A DNA stretch of 64,000 nucleotides. Origin: Alphaproteobacteria bacterium (GTDB taxonomy: Bacteria; Pseudomonadota; Alphaproteobacteria; Micropepsales; Micropepsaceae). The position numbers and the translations under genes were made by a program. Position 1 is the first letter of the stretch; every line of letters begins with the position of its first letter. Below the pieces are notes generated by a model, which did not search any database, had not been told where the DNA came from, and saw only the letters and a program-made list of their open reading frames with translations. Below, one piece after another: positions 47,702 through 56,174 of this stretch. The stretch is from NCBI GenBank assembly GCA_019247845.1, contig JAFBAL010000035.1:1-64000 (forward strand), in the 5' to 3' direction.

Positions 47702-49021
47702 CTAAGCTGCCGGTTGCGGCGTCGGCGGCGGCGGAGTCCCGCGCGGCTTCACGTCGGTGAACAGCAGGCTGGCATCGCGGCGCAGATAGACCGCGATCAG
47801 GCGCTGCTCTTCCGCCGGCACCGGCTTCTTGAGCGCGATCCAGTCCGCGAGATCGTCTTCGGAAACGTCCGTGCCCGCGGCGAGCTCCGCCGCGCCGATA
47901 TTCTGTGCCGCGAGCGCTGTGCCAAGCCCGACCGCCCAGCGGCTCTGCATCGCGCCGCTTTCGAGCTTGAAGGTGCGCTCGCCGACCTCGCGCATCCATG
48001 CCGTCACACGGTCCGACAGATAGCCCGCGGTGATGCCCAGGAACGCGATCAGATAGGGGCTCATGTCGTTGCTGTCCGGACCGGCTCCGGCTTGCGACAT
48101 GGCCAGCATCCCGGCCGAGGCGAAGAAGAACAGCGCCAGCGCCACCGCCGCGCCCAGCCCCACGCGCGAGGCGATCTCGCCATAGCCGGTGTCCTCGCGG
48201 TCGAGCACCAGCTTGCGCGCCAGGAATATCAGGCTGCCCAGCATCCCCATGAAGATCGACAGCAGCAGCACCAGCATCGCATTGGGGATCATCACCAGAT
48301 TGGAGAAGCGGCCCAGCAGCGCCTCGTAGGCGCGGAAGTCCTCGACCACGCTGCGATAGGATTCCTTCTTCAGGTTGCCGGCAGGCTCGGGCAGGGGATT
48401 GGTGAGGTCCTTCTCGCGCATGGCGGCCTGCTGGTCGGCGGCATAGGCCGCCATCCAGTCCTTCTGCGCCTTGGCATAATCGGAGAGGATCTTGTCGGTG
48501 TCGGCGTTCACTTCGGTCAGGAACTTGCCGATCTCGGTGCGCGGCTCGTTGGCGGCGACGCCCTTGGCGCGCGCCGCTTCCTCATAGGCCGTCAGCCGCT
48601 GGTCGGCGGGCAGCAGGCCCTGCGGCGGGCCGCGGTCGGCGGGAAGCATCTGCGTGTCGGCGGCGGTCAGGCTCGAGTACTGCGCCGCGCGCGAATAGAC
48701 GGCCCGCTCGAGCGCGCGATGCAGCGCCAGCATCTGGGTGATGGCCGCGCCCATCTGCGCGGAATATCGTCCGCGGTCGTTGCGGATCTGGTCGTATTGC
48801 TCGGCGCGCTTTCCCGCCAGCAGCTCCCGATTGTTCAGCGTCAGGATGTCGAGGCGCACCGAGCCCACGGTCGCGTGCACGTCGGGATCCTTGATCGTCT
48901 GCACCGAGCGCTGCAGCTGCAGCGCCGAGATCAAGAGCAGCACCGAGCCGAAGACCAGGACGAAGAGCACCGCCAGCAGCGGCCCGGTAAGCGAGGACGA
49001 GGATTTCGGCGCGCCGGCCAT
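47702..49021 (-). CDS. Membrane protein of unknown function, HTH-like tail (paralogue 1)
   Basis: The 439-residue protein has one N-terminal membrane segment (about 12-35), a helical outside domain (about 36-238), three more segments (about 244-266, 284-304, 316-332) and a C-terminal cytoplasmic domain. A conserved turn (SPYLIAFLGITAGYLSDRVT, then WMREVGERTFK) precedes the tail. Residues about 360-430 (RWAVGLGTALAAQNIGAAEL, then AAGTDVSEDDLADWIALKK...LRRDASLLF) look like a degenerate Cro/C1-type helix-turn-helix. I do not recognise a named family. It follows paralogue 2 by six bases, so the two are co-transcribed. Confidence 0.75.
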   Translation of the reverse strand: MAGAPKSSSSLTGPLLAVLFVLVFGSVLLLISALQLQRSVQTIKDPDVHATVGSVRLDILTLNNRELLAGKRAEQYDQIRNDRGRYSAQMGAAITQMLALHRALERAVYSRAAQYSSLTAADTQMLPADRGPPQGLLPADQRLTAYEEAARAKGVAANEPRTEIGKFLTEVNADTDKILSDYAKAQKDWMAAYAADQQAAMREKDLTNPLPEPAGNLKKESYRSVVEDFRAYEALLGRFSNLVMIPNAMLVLLLSIFMGMLGSLIFLARKLVLDREDTGYGEIASRVGLGAAVALALFFFASAGMLAMSQAGAGPDSNDMSPYLIAFLGITAGYLSDRVTAWMREVGERTFKLESGAMQSRWAVGLGTALAAQNIGAAELAAGTDVSEDDLADWIALKKPVPAEEQRLIAVYLRRDASLLFTDVKPRGTPPPPTPQPAA

Positions 49022-49027
49022 GGCGTT

Positions 49028-50515
49028 CTATCCCGGCGGAATGTCGGTGAAGATCTGGCTGGGATGGATGCGCAGGAACGCGGCGACGAGACCCTGCTTG
49101 TCGCCGGGCACCGGCTTGGTCTGCGCCACCCAGCTTTCGGCATCGCCGACGGTCGCGCCGGTGGCGTTCGCCAGCGTCGCATTGTCGAGACCCGCGGCCG
49201 CGAGCTTGCCGCCAAGGTCGATCGCCCAGCGGTTGGGCGGGCCGTCGCCCTTGATCTTGAAGGTGTTCTCGCCGACCTCGCGCATCCATTGGGTCACGCG
49301 GTCGGAGAGATAGCCGCCGGTGATGCCCAGGAACGCGATCAGATAGGGGCTCATGTCGGACTGGCCGCCGGACTTGGTCTGCGCCAGCGCCAGCGTGCCG
49401 GCGGCGGCGAAGAAGAACAGCGCGAAGGCGACGCCCGCGCCCAGCCCGATGCGGAACATGATATCCCAGAAGCCGCGCGCCTCGGGATTGTTGTAGAAGT
49501 CCATGGTGATGTAGATCAGGCTTCCCAAAATCCCCATGAAGATCGCGATCATCAGCACCAGCATCATGCGCGGCAGCGCCACGATGTTGTAGGCGAAGTC
49601 TCCGACCAGCGTCTTGAAGGACAGGAAATCCTCGGTGAGGCTCCAATACGAGCCGTTGGCGAGGGGCGTGCCCGGCGCCTGAGAATCGTCGTCGAGCTGC
49701 TTGGCCTGCTTCTGCAGCGCGTTGATCTGCGCCTCCAGCGCGCGCTTGGTGCTGGCGTCGGAATCGTACGCCGCCTTGGCCGCGAAGAACGGCGTCATGC
49801 GCTTGTAGACCTCGACCTTGAAGGTGTTCAGCGATTGGCGCGCCTTCTCGGCATTGGGAAGCGTGTCGAGCTCGTTGTAGTAGGCGTCGAAATAGTCGTC
49901 GACGGCGCTGCCGAAAGGCCAGGCGACGGGCAACGTGTTCGCCAGCGCGAAGCCGGGGCCCTCCGTCGCCGTCACCGGCTTGCCCGGCGGCGGCGTGGCG
50001 GCCTCGTCGGGAGTCGCGGTGTCGAGCGTGGCGGGTGCGGGGCTTGCCTCGGCGGGCTTCGGCGGCGGCGGCGGCGGGGGAACGTCACCGTTGAAGGTGC
50101 GCAGCTTGAGCGGCGGCAGGATGTAGACGGAATCGTTCAGGTCGATGAAGTTGCGCACGCCGTCGGCCGTGCTCGACATCACCGCACGGGTCTTGGCGTT
50201 GCGCGCGCTGATCTGGAACAGCTCGTCGTTGGCGGCCTTCTCGCGGCGCGTCACCGCGCCCTTGTCCGCCCAATACTGCTCGAGATAGGCGACGTCCTGG
50301 CGCACCCAGCCGGTGGAGATCTTGAGCGGCGCGAAATCGGGATTGCCGACGGCGTTCTGGAGCTGCTCGGCGGTGACGATCAGCAGCAGCACGGCACTGG
50401 TCGCGGCGAATGCGCCGATCAGGAACAGGCCGATCAGAACGCGCCGCACCGACGGCGAAAAGACACGCCAGGATGGCGCGGCCTGCGCCATGCCCGTATA
50501 GGTTTCCGCCACCAT
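49028..50515 (-). CDS. Membrane protein of unknown function, HTH-like tail (paralogue 2)
   Basis: The 495-residue paralogue has the same plan: N-terminal membrane segment (about 22-46), outside region with a Pro-rich linker (VPPPPPPPKPAEASPAPA), three membrane segments in the second half, the shared YLIAFLGITGGYLSDRVTQW followed by MREVGENTFK, and a C-terminal HTH-like stretch from about 428 (NRWAIDLGGKLAAAGLDNAT...LRIHPSQIFTDI). It is longer than paralogue 1 mainly in the outside domain. The start ATG 50515 is acceptable. It is 80 bases downstream of the GloVer C gene. Function unknown. Confidence 0.75.
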   Translation of the reverse strand: MVAETYTGMAQAAPSWRVFSPSVRRVLIGLFLIGAFAATSAVLLLIVTAEQLQNAVGNPDFAPLKISTGWVRQDVAYLEQYWADKGAVTRREKAANDELFQISARNAKTRAVMSSTADGVRNFIDLNDSVYILPPLKLRTFNGDVPPPPPPPKPAEASPAPATLDTATPDEAATPPPGKPVTATEGPGFALANTLPVAWPFGSAVDDYFDAYYNELDTLPNAEKARQSLNTFKVEVYKRMTPFFAAKAAYDSDASTKRALEAQINALQKQAKQLDDDSQAPGTPLANGSYWSLTEDFLSFKTLVGDFAYNIVALPRMMLVLMIAIFMGILGSLIYITMDFYNNPEARGFWDIMFRIGLGAGVAFALFFFAAAGTLALAQTKSGGQSDMSPYLIAFLGITGGYLSDRVTQWMREVGENTFKIKGDGPPNRWAIDLGGKLAAAGLDNATLANATGATVGDAESWVAQTKPVPGDKQGLVAAFLRIHPSQIFTDIPPG

Positions 50516-50595
50516 GACCCCGTCGCCCCGTGGTTGCGGAGCGAAGCTATCACGTCCTGGGTGAACCCTCTACGGCTCTACGGCCTTCCGCGGCG

Positions 50596-51831
50596 CTACT
50601 GTTTGAGCTCGAACACGGTTCCCGAGCCGTTGCCGCCCTGGGCGGTGATGCCGAAGAGGTTGCCGACCGGATCGAGCGCCAGTTGCCCTTCCGGGATCCT
50701 GCCGTCGGTGCAGTTCTGCTTGGAGCAGAAGTCGTAGAGCGTGGTGAACGTGTTCGCGAATATCTGGAACACGGTGCCCGCGCCGACGCCGTTCTCGCCG
50801 GTGCCGCCCAGGGACGTGGTGCCGTAGAGGACGCCGCCGGCGGTCACCACGCCGGCCGAAGGCGCATAGCCGTCGGTGCAATCGGGCGGCGAGCAGAAGG
50901 TGTGCAGGATGTGGATTCCGCCGCCGTCGAACTCGTAGACGTTGCCGTTCTCGCTGGTGGTGTTGAGCGTCGTGCCGGTGAGATGGCCTTGCTCGTTGCG
51001 CAGCAGCGGGCCGCTCGGATTGGCGCCGCTCTCGCAGCCGCCCAGGCAGAACTTCCACAGCGTGGATTCCCCCGTCGGCGCGATCTTGTAGATCACCCCG
51101 CCGTTCGAGATGCCGCCGAACGAGGTCACGCCGTAGAGATTGCCGGCGCCGTCGAGCGAGACCTCGCCGCTCGGCCCCAGGCCGTCGGCGCATTGTGCCT
51201 GGCTGCAGAAGGAATAGAGCGTCTTGGCCTTCCATTTGCCCTTGCCGTTCCGCGTCAGCTTGAACACGGCGCCCAGGTTGTGCGTTCCGCCGTCGCCGGT
51301 CGCGCCGTAGAGCGGCGAGGTGCCGTCATAGGGCGCGCCCGACGCCTGGCCGGCATAGGTCACGCCCGCGACCGGGATGTTGCCATCGTCGTCGGTGGCG
51401 CAGAACGCGTGCAGGGTGATGAGCTTGCGGCGCTTGAGCTCGAACACCGTGCCGCAATCCTTCGGACCGCCGGCGCCGGTCGTGCCGTAGAGGTTGCCGT
51501 CCACGTCGACGATGAGGCCGGCACCGGGAAGCCAGCCTTCGCCGCAATCGCGGCAGAAGCTGTGCACCACCTTGAACACGAACTGCTTGCCCTGCTTGTC
51601 GAGCTCGTAGATCACGCCCTGGCCATGCGCGCCGCCCTGCGACGCGGTGCCGTAGAAATCGCCGCGGGCATCGCGCACCAGGCCCGCGCCGGGGAACTGG
51701 CCGTCGGCGCAGTCGGCCTCGCTGCAGAAGGTGTGGAGCGTCACGAGCTGGCGCGCCGCTTCGGCTTGCGTGGCGAAAGCGGCGAACAAAAGAAGCGACA
51801 GGAAAAGCGCGGCGCGCAGCATGATCATCAT
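50596..51831 (-). CDS. Exported GloVer-repeat protein (C)
   Basis: The 411-residue protein has a signal peptide (MIMLRAALFLSLLLFAAFAT) and about seven GloVer repeats with paired-cysteine turns (HTFCSEADCADGQFP, YSFCSQAQCADGLGP, HTFCSPPDCTDGYAP, YDFCSKQNCTDGRIP). One repeat (HAFCATDDDGNIP) has lost the second cysteine. Strands such as GNLYGVTSFGGISNGG and LYGTTSLGGTG recur. Several start codons (51831, 51828, 51822) are possible and change only one to three residues. It is upstream of the two membrane proteins on the same strand, so co-expression with them is possible. Confidence 0.85.
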   Translation of the reverse strand: MMIMLRAALFLSLLLFAAFATQAEAARQLVTLHTFCSEADCADGQFPGAGLVRDARGDFYGTASQGGAHGQGVIYELDKQGKQFVFKVVHSFCRDCGEGWLPGAGLIVDVDGNLYGTTGAGGPKDCGTVFELKRRKLITLHAFCATDDDGNIPVAGVTYAGQASGAPYDGTSPLYGATGDGGTHNLGAVFKLTRNGKGKWKAKTLYSFCSQAQCADGLGPSGEVSLDGAGNLYGVTSFGGISNGGVIYKIAPTGESTLWKFCLGGCESGANPSGPLLRNEQGHLTGTTLNTTSENGNVYEFDGGGIHILHTFCSPPDCTDGYAPSAGVVTAGGVLYGTTSLGGTGENGVGAGTVFQIFANTFTTLYDFCSKQNCTDGRIPEGQLALDPVGNLFGITAQGGNGSGTVFELKQ

Positions 51832-51957
51832 CCCCACATGATGCCCGGGCAGTATGACGATTTGGCCAGCGAAGCACCATGGGGGCAGGACGGGAAAGGC
51901 TTTTCGCGGCGTCTCCATCCGTTTACGTTTGCGTGAACGCATCGAGGAACGCGACGG

Positions 51958-52449
51958 TTGGAACGTGTGGTGCCGCTGGATACCGATATCGGTCCCGAAG
52001 CCGCGGTCTCGGGGGCGATCGTGTTCCAGACCGAGCATGAAACGATGCTGAGCTTCAACGCGACGCGCCTCCACCCGGACGGCCGCTACTACGACGCCGG
52101 CTGCGCGGTCGTCCGGTTCAAGCGCTGCAACATATCGAAGTTCGGATATCCGAACGACGAGGCCTGGAGCGGCATCCCCAGGACGAAGGGCCTCGACTAC
52201 GGGTGCTATGAGATATTGGACAGCCCCTGGCCGGCCGAGCTATGCGAGTTGAACAAGCATTCTTTCCCGAACAGCAAGCCAAGCACGGAGCTGAGGCACT
52301 TTCTGTTCTTGTTCCACGACAGCAGCTTCGAGTGCCTTGCCGAAGACTATTCGATGGAGCTGATCCCGGCTGGGTTTGAGCGCTATCTCTCCGTGGTGCG
52401 CCGGTTCCTGGCGCCGGCCTTCGGCGAGGAGCCCGACGCCGCGCTGTAA
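51958..52449 (+). CDS. Conserved protein of unknown function (163 residues)
   Basis: The soluble protein (about 163 residues) contains conserved-looking segments FKRCNISKFGYPNDEAWSG, GLDYGCYEILDSPWP and HFLFLFHDSSFECLAEDY. I recall this as part of a widespread family of small hypothetical proteins, without a known role. No signal peptide or membrane segment is seen. TTG 51958 is the best start because GAGGA lies nine bases before it; GTG 51967 is an alternative. It is convergent with glnA through a hairpin. Confidence 0.75.
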   Translation: MERVVPLDTDIGPEAAVSGAIVFQTEHETMLSFNATRLHPDGRYYDAGCAVVRFKRCNISKFGYPNDEAWSGIPRTKGLDYGCYEILDSPWPAELCELNKHSFPNSKPSTELRHFLFLFHDSSFECLAEDYSMELIPAGFERYLSVVRRFLAPAFGEEPDAAL

Positions 52450-52455
52450 ACCAAA

Positions 52456-52479
52456 GGGCCCGGCCGCGAGGCCGAGCCC
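52456..52479. terminator. Bidirectional hairpin between unknown gene and glnA
   Basis: GGGCCCGGCC (52456-52465) pairs with GGCCGAGCCC (52470-52479) across GCGA with one mismatch. The plus side is followed by TCGTGTTT, the minus side by TTTGG. It lies between two convergent stop codons and could end both transcripts. Confidence 0.6.
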
Positions 52480-52503
52480 TCGTGTTTCCAGACGCAGCTC
52501 GGC

Positions 52504-53922
52504 TCATACCGAATAGTACATCTTGAACTCGATCGGATGCGGCGTGTGCTCGAAGGCGTGCACCTCGCTCATCTTCAGCTCGATATAGCTGTCGATGAAA
52601 TCGTCGCTGAACACGCCGCCCTTCTTCAGGAAGGCGCGGTCGCGGTCGAGGCTCTCGAGCGCCTGGCGCAGGCTGCCGCACACGGTCGGCACTTCCTTCA
52701 GCTCCTCGGGCGGCAGCGCATAGAGGTCCTTGTCCATCGGATCGCCGGGATGGATCTTGTTCTCGATGCCGTCGAGGCCCGCCATCAGCAGCGAGGCATA
52801 GGCGAGATAGGGGTTCGCGCCGGGGTCTGGGAAGCGCACCTCGATGCGCTTGCCGTTGGGGCTGGCCGAGAACGGGATGCGGCACGAGGCCGAGCGGTTG
52901 CGCGACGAATAGGCGAGCAGCACCGGCGCCTCGAAGCCCGGGATCAGCCGCTTGTACGAGTTGGTCAGCGGATTGGTGAAGGCGTTGAGCGCCTTGGCGT
53001 GCTTGATGATGCCGCCGATGTAATAGAGGCAGGTGTCCGACAGGTCGGCATAGCCCGAGCCTGCGAACAGCGGCTTGCCGTTCTTCCAGATCGACTGGTG
53101 CACGTGCATGCCCGAGCCGTTGTCGCCGTAGACGGGCTTGGGCATGAAGGTCGCCGTCTTGCCGTAGGCGGCCGCGACCTGGTGGATCACGTACTTGTAG
53201 ATCTGCATGTTGTCGCCGCACTTGGTCAGCGTGTTGTACTTGAAGCCGAGCTCGTGCTGCGCGGTGGCGACCTCGTGATGGTGCTTCTCGGGCTCGATGC
53301 CCATGTCGCCCATGATCGCGAGCATCTCGCCGCGGATGTCCTGCGCGCTGTCGACCGGCGGCACCGGGAAATAGCCGCCCTTGACGGCGGGACGATGGCC
53401 GAGGTTGCCGGCCTCGTATTCCTTGCCGGTGTTGTAGGCGCCCTCGGAGGAGTCGATGTAGTAGAACGCCTTGTTCATCTGCGTGTCGAAGCGCACGTCG
53501 TCGAACAGGAAGAACTCGGCCTCAGGCCCGAAATAGACCGTGTCGCCGACGCCGGCCGAGGCCATGTACTTCTCTGCCGCTTTCGCGATCGAGCGCGGGC
53601 AGCGGTTGTAGCGCTGGCCCGTGGTCGGCTCGACGACGTCGCAGGTGAGCACCAGCGTGGTCTGCGCGAAGAACGGATCGATCACCGCGGTCTCGCAATC
53701 CGGCACCAGCGTCATGTCGGACTCGTTGATCGCCTTCCAGCCCGCGATCGACGAGCCGTCGAACATCGTGCCGTTGACCAGGAAGTCCTCATCCACCAGC
53801 GACAGGTCGAAGGTGACGTGCTGCCACTTGCCGCGCGGATCGGTGAAGCGCAGGTCGACGAACTTGACCTCTTTGTCCTTGATCGTCTTGAGTACGTAGT
53901 GGGCGTCTTTCTTCTCGGCCAT
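52504..53922 (-). CDS. glnA: Glutamine synthetase type I
   Basis: Makes glutamine from glutamate, ammonia and ATP; dodecamer in the cytoplasm. The 472-residue protein has the family segments [41 protein letters not shown] and [20 protein letters not shown]. The adenylylation tyrosine is Y401 in [11 protein letters not shown], so it should be inactivated by GlnE. It lies 28 bases downstream of the PII gene in one operon, the usual glnBA arrangement of alphaproteobacteria. Confidence 0.97.
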   Translation of the reverse strand: MAEKKDAHYVLKTIKDKEVKFVDLRFTDPRGKWQHVTFDLSLVDEDFLVNGTMFDGSSIAGWKAINESDMTLVPDCETAVIDPFFAQTTLVLTCDVVEPTTGQRYNRCPRSIAKAAEKYMASAGVGDTVYFGPEAEFFLFDDVRFDTQMNKAFYYIDSSEGAYNTGKEYEAGNLGHRPAVKGGYFPVPPVDSAQDIRGEMLAIMGDMGIEPEKHHHEVATAQHELGFKYNTLTKCGDNMQIYKYVIHQVAAAYGKTATFMPKPVYGDNGSGMHVHQSIWKNGKPLFAGSGYADLSDTCLYYIGGIIKHAKALNAFTNPLTNSYKRLIPGFEAPVLLAYSSRNRSASCRIPFSASPNGKRIEVRFPDPGANPYLAYASLLMAGLDGIENKIHPGDPMDKDLYALPPEELKEVPTVCGSLRQALESLDRDRAFLKKGGVFSDDFIDSYIELKMSEVHAFEHTPHPIEFKMYYSV

Positions 53923-53950
53923 GGCGGCGTCTTCCCTTCGATTGATGGTG

Positions 53951-54298
<348 letters not shown>

Positions 54299-54333
54299 CT
54301 AGGGCCCAGGTCTTACACCCGCGCGGGCCGCCC

Positions 54334-54350
54334 AAAGCAGGAGTCGTGCC
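54334..54350 (-). promoter_or_regulatory. Sigma-54-type promoter of glnBA
   Basis: On the minus strand CGGCACG-ACTC-CTGCTTT has the -24 GG and -12 GC separated by exactly ten bases, matching TGGCACG-N4-TTGCT at all but two positions. It lies 45-61 bases before the glnB start, consistent with NtrC-controlled nitrogen regulation. An NtrC site was not searched in detail. Confidence 0.7.
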
Positions 54351-54486
54351 GGTTTATTCACAGGCTTTTGGGCGGAATTCCGCGGGCCGTGCCCAAGGAT
54401 TGATCGATGTGCGCGAAATTCAGGCAGCGTTGTCAGCGCGGCTTCGTGCCTGCATAACGGGGCGCGAACAACCCGTCCTTCGAGCC

Positions 54487-55632
54487 ATGACCAATCCCGT
54501 CTTCTCCGCCCTCGGCACCACCATCTTCACCCACATGTCGGCGCTCGCCGTGCAGCACGGCGCGGTGAACCTGGGCCAGGGCTTCCCGGACGAGGACGGA
54601 CCGCTCGCGATCCGCGAAGCCGCGTCCAGGGCGCTGATCGAGGGGCCGAACCAGTATCCGCCGATGCGCGGCCGCGCCGAGCTTCGCCAGGCGCTGGCGG
54701 GCCACGCCAAGCGCTTCTACGGCTTCGATCTGAATCCCGAGACCGACGTGGTCGTGACCTCGGGCGCGACCGAGGCGCTCACCGCCTCGATCATGGCGAT
54801 GGCAAGCGAGGGCGAGGTCGTGCTGATCGAGCCGGCCTACGACTCCTATCGTCCCATCCTCGAGGCCATGGGCGCGAAGGCGCGCGTGGTGAAACTTGCC
54901 GCGCCCGACTGGCGCCTGACCGAGGCGGCCCTGCGCGCCGCCTTCACGCCGCAGACGCGCGCGATCCTCGTCAACTCGCCGCTCAACCCGATCGGCCGCG
55001 TGTTCGACCGCCAAGAGCTCGAGGCTCTCGCACGCGTGCTCGCAGACAGCAACGCGGTCGCGATCTGCGACGAGGTCTACGAGCACCTGGTGTTCGACGG
55101 CCGCCCGCACCTGCCGCTCGCCAGTCTGCCAGGCATGGCCGAGCGATCCTTGCGCGTCGGCTCGGCGGGCAAGATGTTCTCGCTCACGGGGTGGAAGGTC
55201 GGCTGGATCACGGGACCGGCGGCGCTGATGCGCGTCGTCGCCAATGCGCACCAGTTCATCACCTTCACGACCTCGCCCGCGCTGCAGCTCGGCATCGCCT
55301 ATGGCCTGGAGCACGGGATGGAGTTCACGCTGAACCTGACCAGGACGCTGCAGGCCAACCGCGACGTGCTGCGCGACGCCATCGCGGGTCTCGGCTTCAA
55401 GCCGCTCGCCTGCGAAGGCTCCTACTTCCTCACCGCCGATATCCGCGGCCTGACCAACGAGAGCGACCGCGATTTCTGCGAGCGGCTGGTGCGCGAAGCG
55501 GGCGTGGCGCTGATCCCCTTGAGCCCGTTCTTCGCCGACGGCAAGCCGGACAACCTCGTGCGCTTCGCCTTCTGCAAGAAGCGCGCGGTGATCGACGAGG
55601 CGGTCGCGCGGCTGCGCGCGTTCTTCAAATAG
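54487..55632 (+). CDS. Class I/II aminotransferase, methionine/kynurenine type
   Basis: PLP enzyme of fold type I; 381 residues. PLP lysine is in GSAGKMFSLTGWKVGW. Other markers are NLGQGFPDEDG, NSPLNPIGRVFD, CDEVYEHLVFDG and the C-terminal VRFAFCKK. The pattern resembles YbdL/KAT-like aminotransferases acting on methionine, kynurenine or related amino acids. ATG 54487 is preceded by CGAGCC; upstream in-frame codons back to 54346 overlap the glnB promoter and are unlikely. It is divergent from glnBA. Confidence 0.9.
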   Translation: MTNPVFSALGTTIFTHMSALAVQHGAVNLGQGFPDEDGPLAIREAASRALIEGPNQYPPMRGRAELRQALAGHAKRFYGFDLNPETDVVVTSGATEALTASIMAMASEGEVVLIEPAYDSYRPILEAMGAKARVVKLAAPDWRLTEAALRAAFTPQTRAILVNSPLNPIGRVFDRQELEALARVLADSNAVAICDEVYEHLVFDGRPHLPLASLPGMAERSLRVGSAGKMFSLTGWKVGWITGPAALMRVVANAHQFITFTTSPALQLGIAYGLEHGMEFTLNLTRTLQANRDVLRDAIAGLGFKPLACEGSYFLTADIRGLTNESDRDFCERLVREAGVALIPLSPFFADGKPDNLVRFAFCKKRAVIDEAVARLRAFFK

Positions 55633-55688
55633 CTGCGCCTGCGCGCGTCCTTCAAGTAACGACTCGGCTGCTTGCCTTCTTCAAACAG

Positions 55689-56126
55689 CTACTGCTTCGC
55701 CCAAGCCCAGGACGCGATGCGCCAGCCCTTCGCGGTCTTGGTCAGCGCGAAGGCGAAGATGCCTTTCTCCTGCGCGGGCTTGCCGTCGTGCTTGGCGTCG
55801 ATGACGTTGGGCACGACCTCGTAGGCGTCGGCGGCGCCGACTGTGCTCGTGGTCGCGGGCAGCAGGGTGAGATGGACGTCGCTCACCTTGTTCTTCTTGC
55901 AGTCGGCCATGAAATCCTTGAGCCAGGCGTCGAACGAGCTCCAGCGATAGGGCGCGAACTCGTCGACGATCGGCGTGCCGGACACATGCGCGGCAGCGGC
56001 CGTCTTCACGTCGCCCTTGTTCAGCGCATCGACGAACTGGTGCACCGGCGTCATCGCGTCGTCGGCCAGCGCCGCGCCGTTCGCCAGAAGACCCGCTGCC
56101 GTAACGGCAAGAGCAATCGCTTTCAT
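55689..56126 (-). CDS. Exported NTF2-like (SnoaL-type) protein
   Basis: The 145-residue protein has a signal peptide (MKAIALAVTAAGLLANGAAL) and a single NTF2-like alpha+beta fold, for example DDAMTPVHQFVDALNKGDVK and the C-terminal KTAKGWRIASWAWAKQ. Such proteins bind small hydrophobic molecules or are catalytic, but no active-site residues are obvious. ATG 56126 follows GGGGGG at eight bases; ATG 56132 is possible. Convergent with the aminotransferase and divergent from the thiolase-like gene. Confidence 0.8.
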   Translation of the reverse strand: MKAIALAVTAAGLLANGAALADDAMTPVHQFVDALNKGDVKTAAAAHVSGTPIVDEFAPYRWSSFDAWLKDFMADCKKNKVSDVHLTLLPATTSTVGAADAYEVVPNVIDAKHDGKPAQEKGIFAFALTKTAKGWRIASWAWAKQ

Positions 56127-56174
56127 GATCATTCCCCCCTTCGCAATCGCGGCATTATCCGGATAATCGCAGAT

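Noticed and set aside
47714-50737. 1007-codon plus-strand frame opposite the two membrane proteins
   Set aside because: Composition (Arg/His/Gly/Ala-rich) and lack of hydrophobic segments mark it as an antisense shadow; the minus-strand genes have membrane spans, start sites and paralogy.
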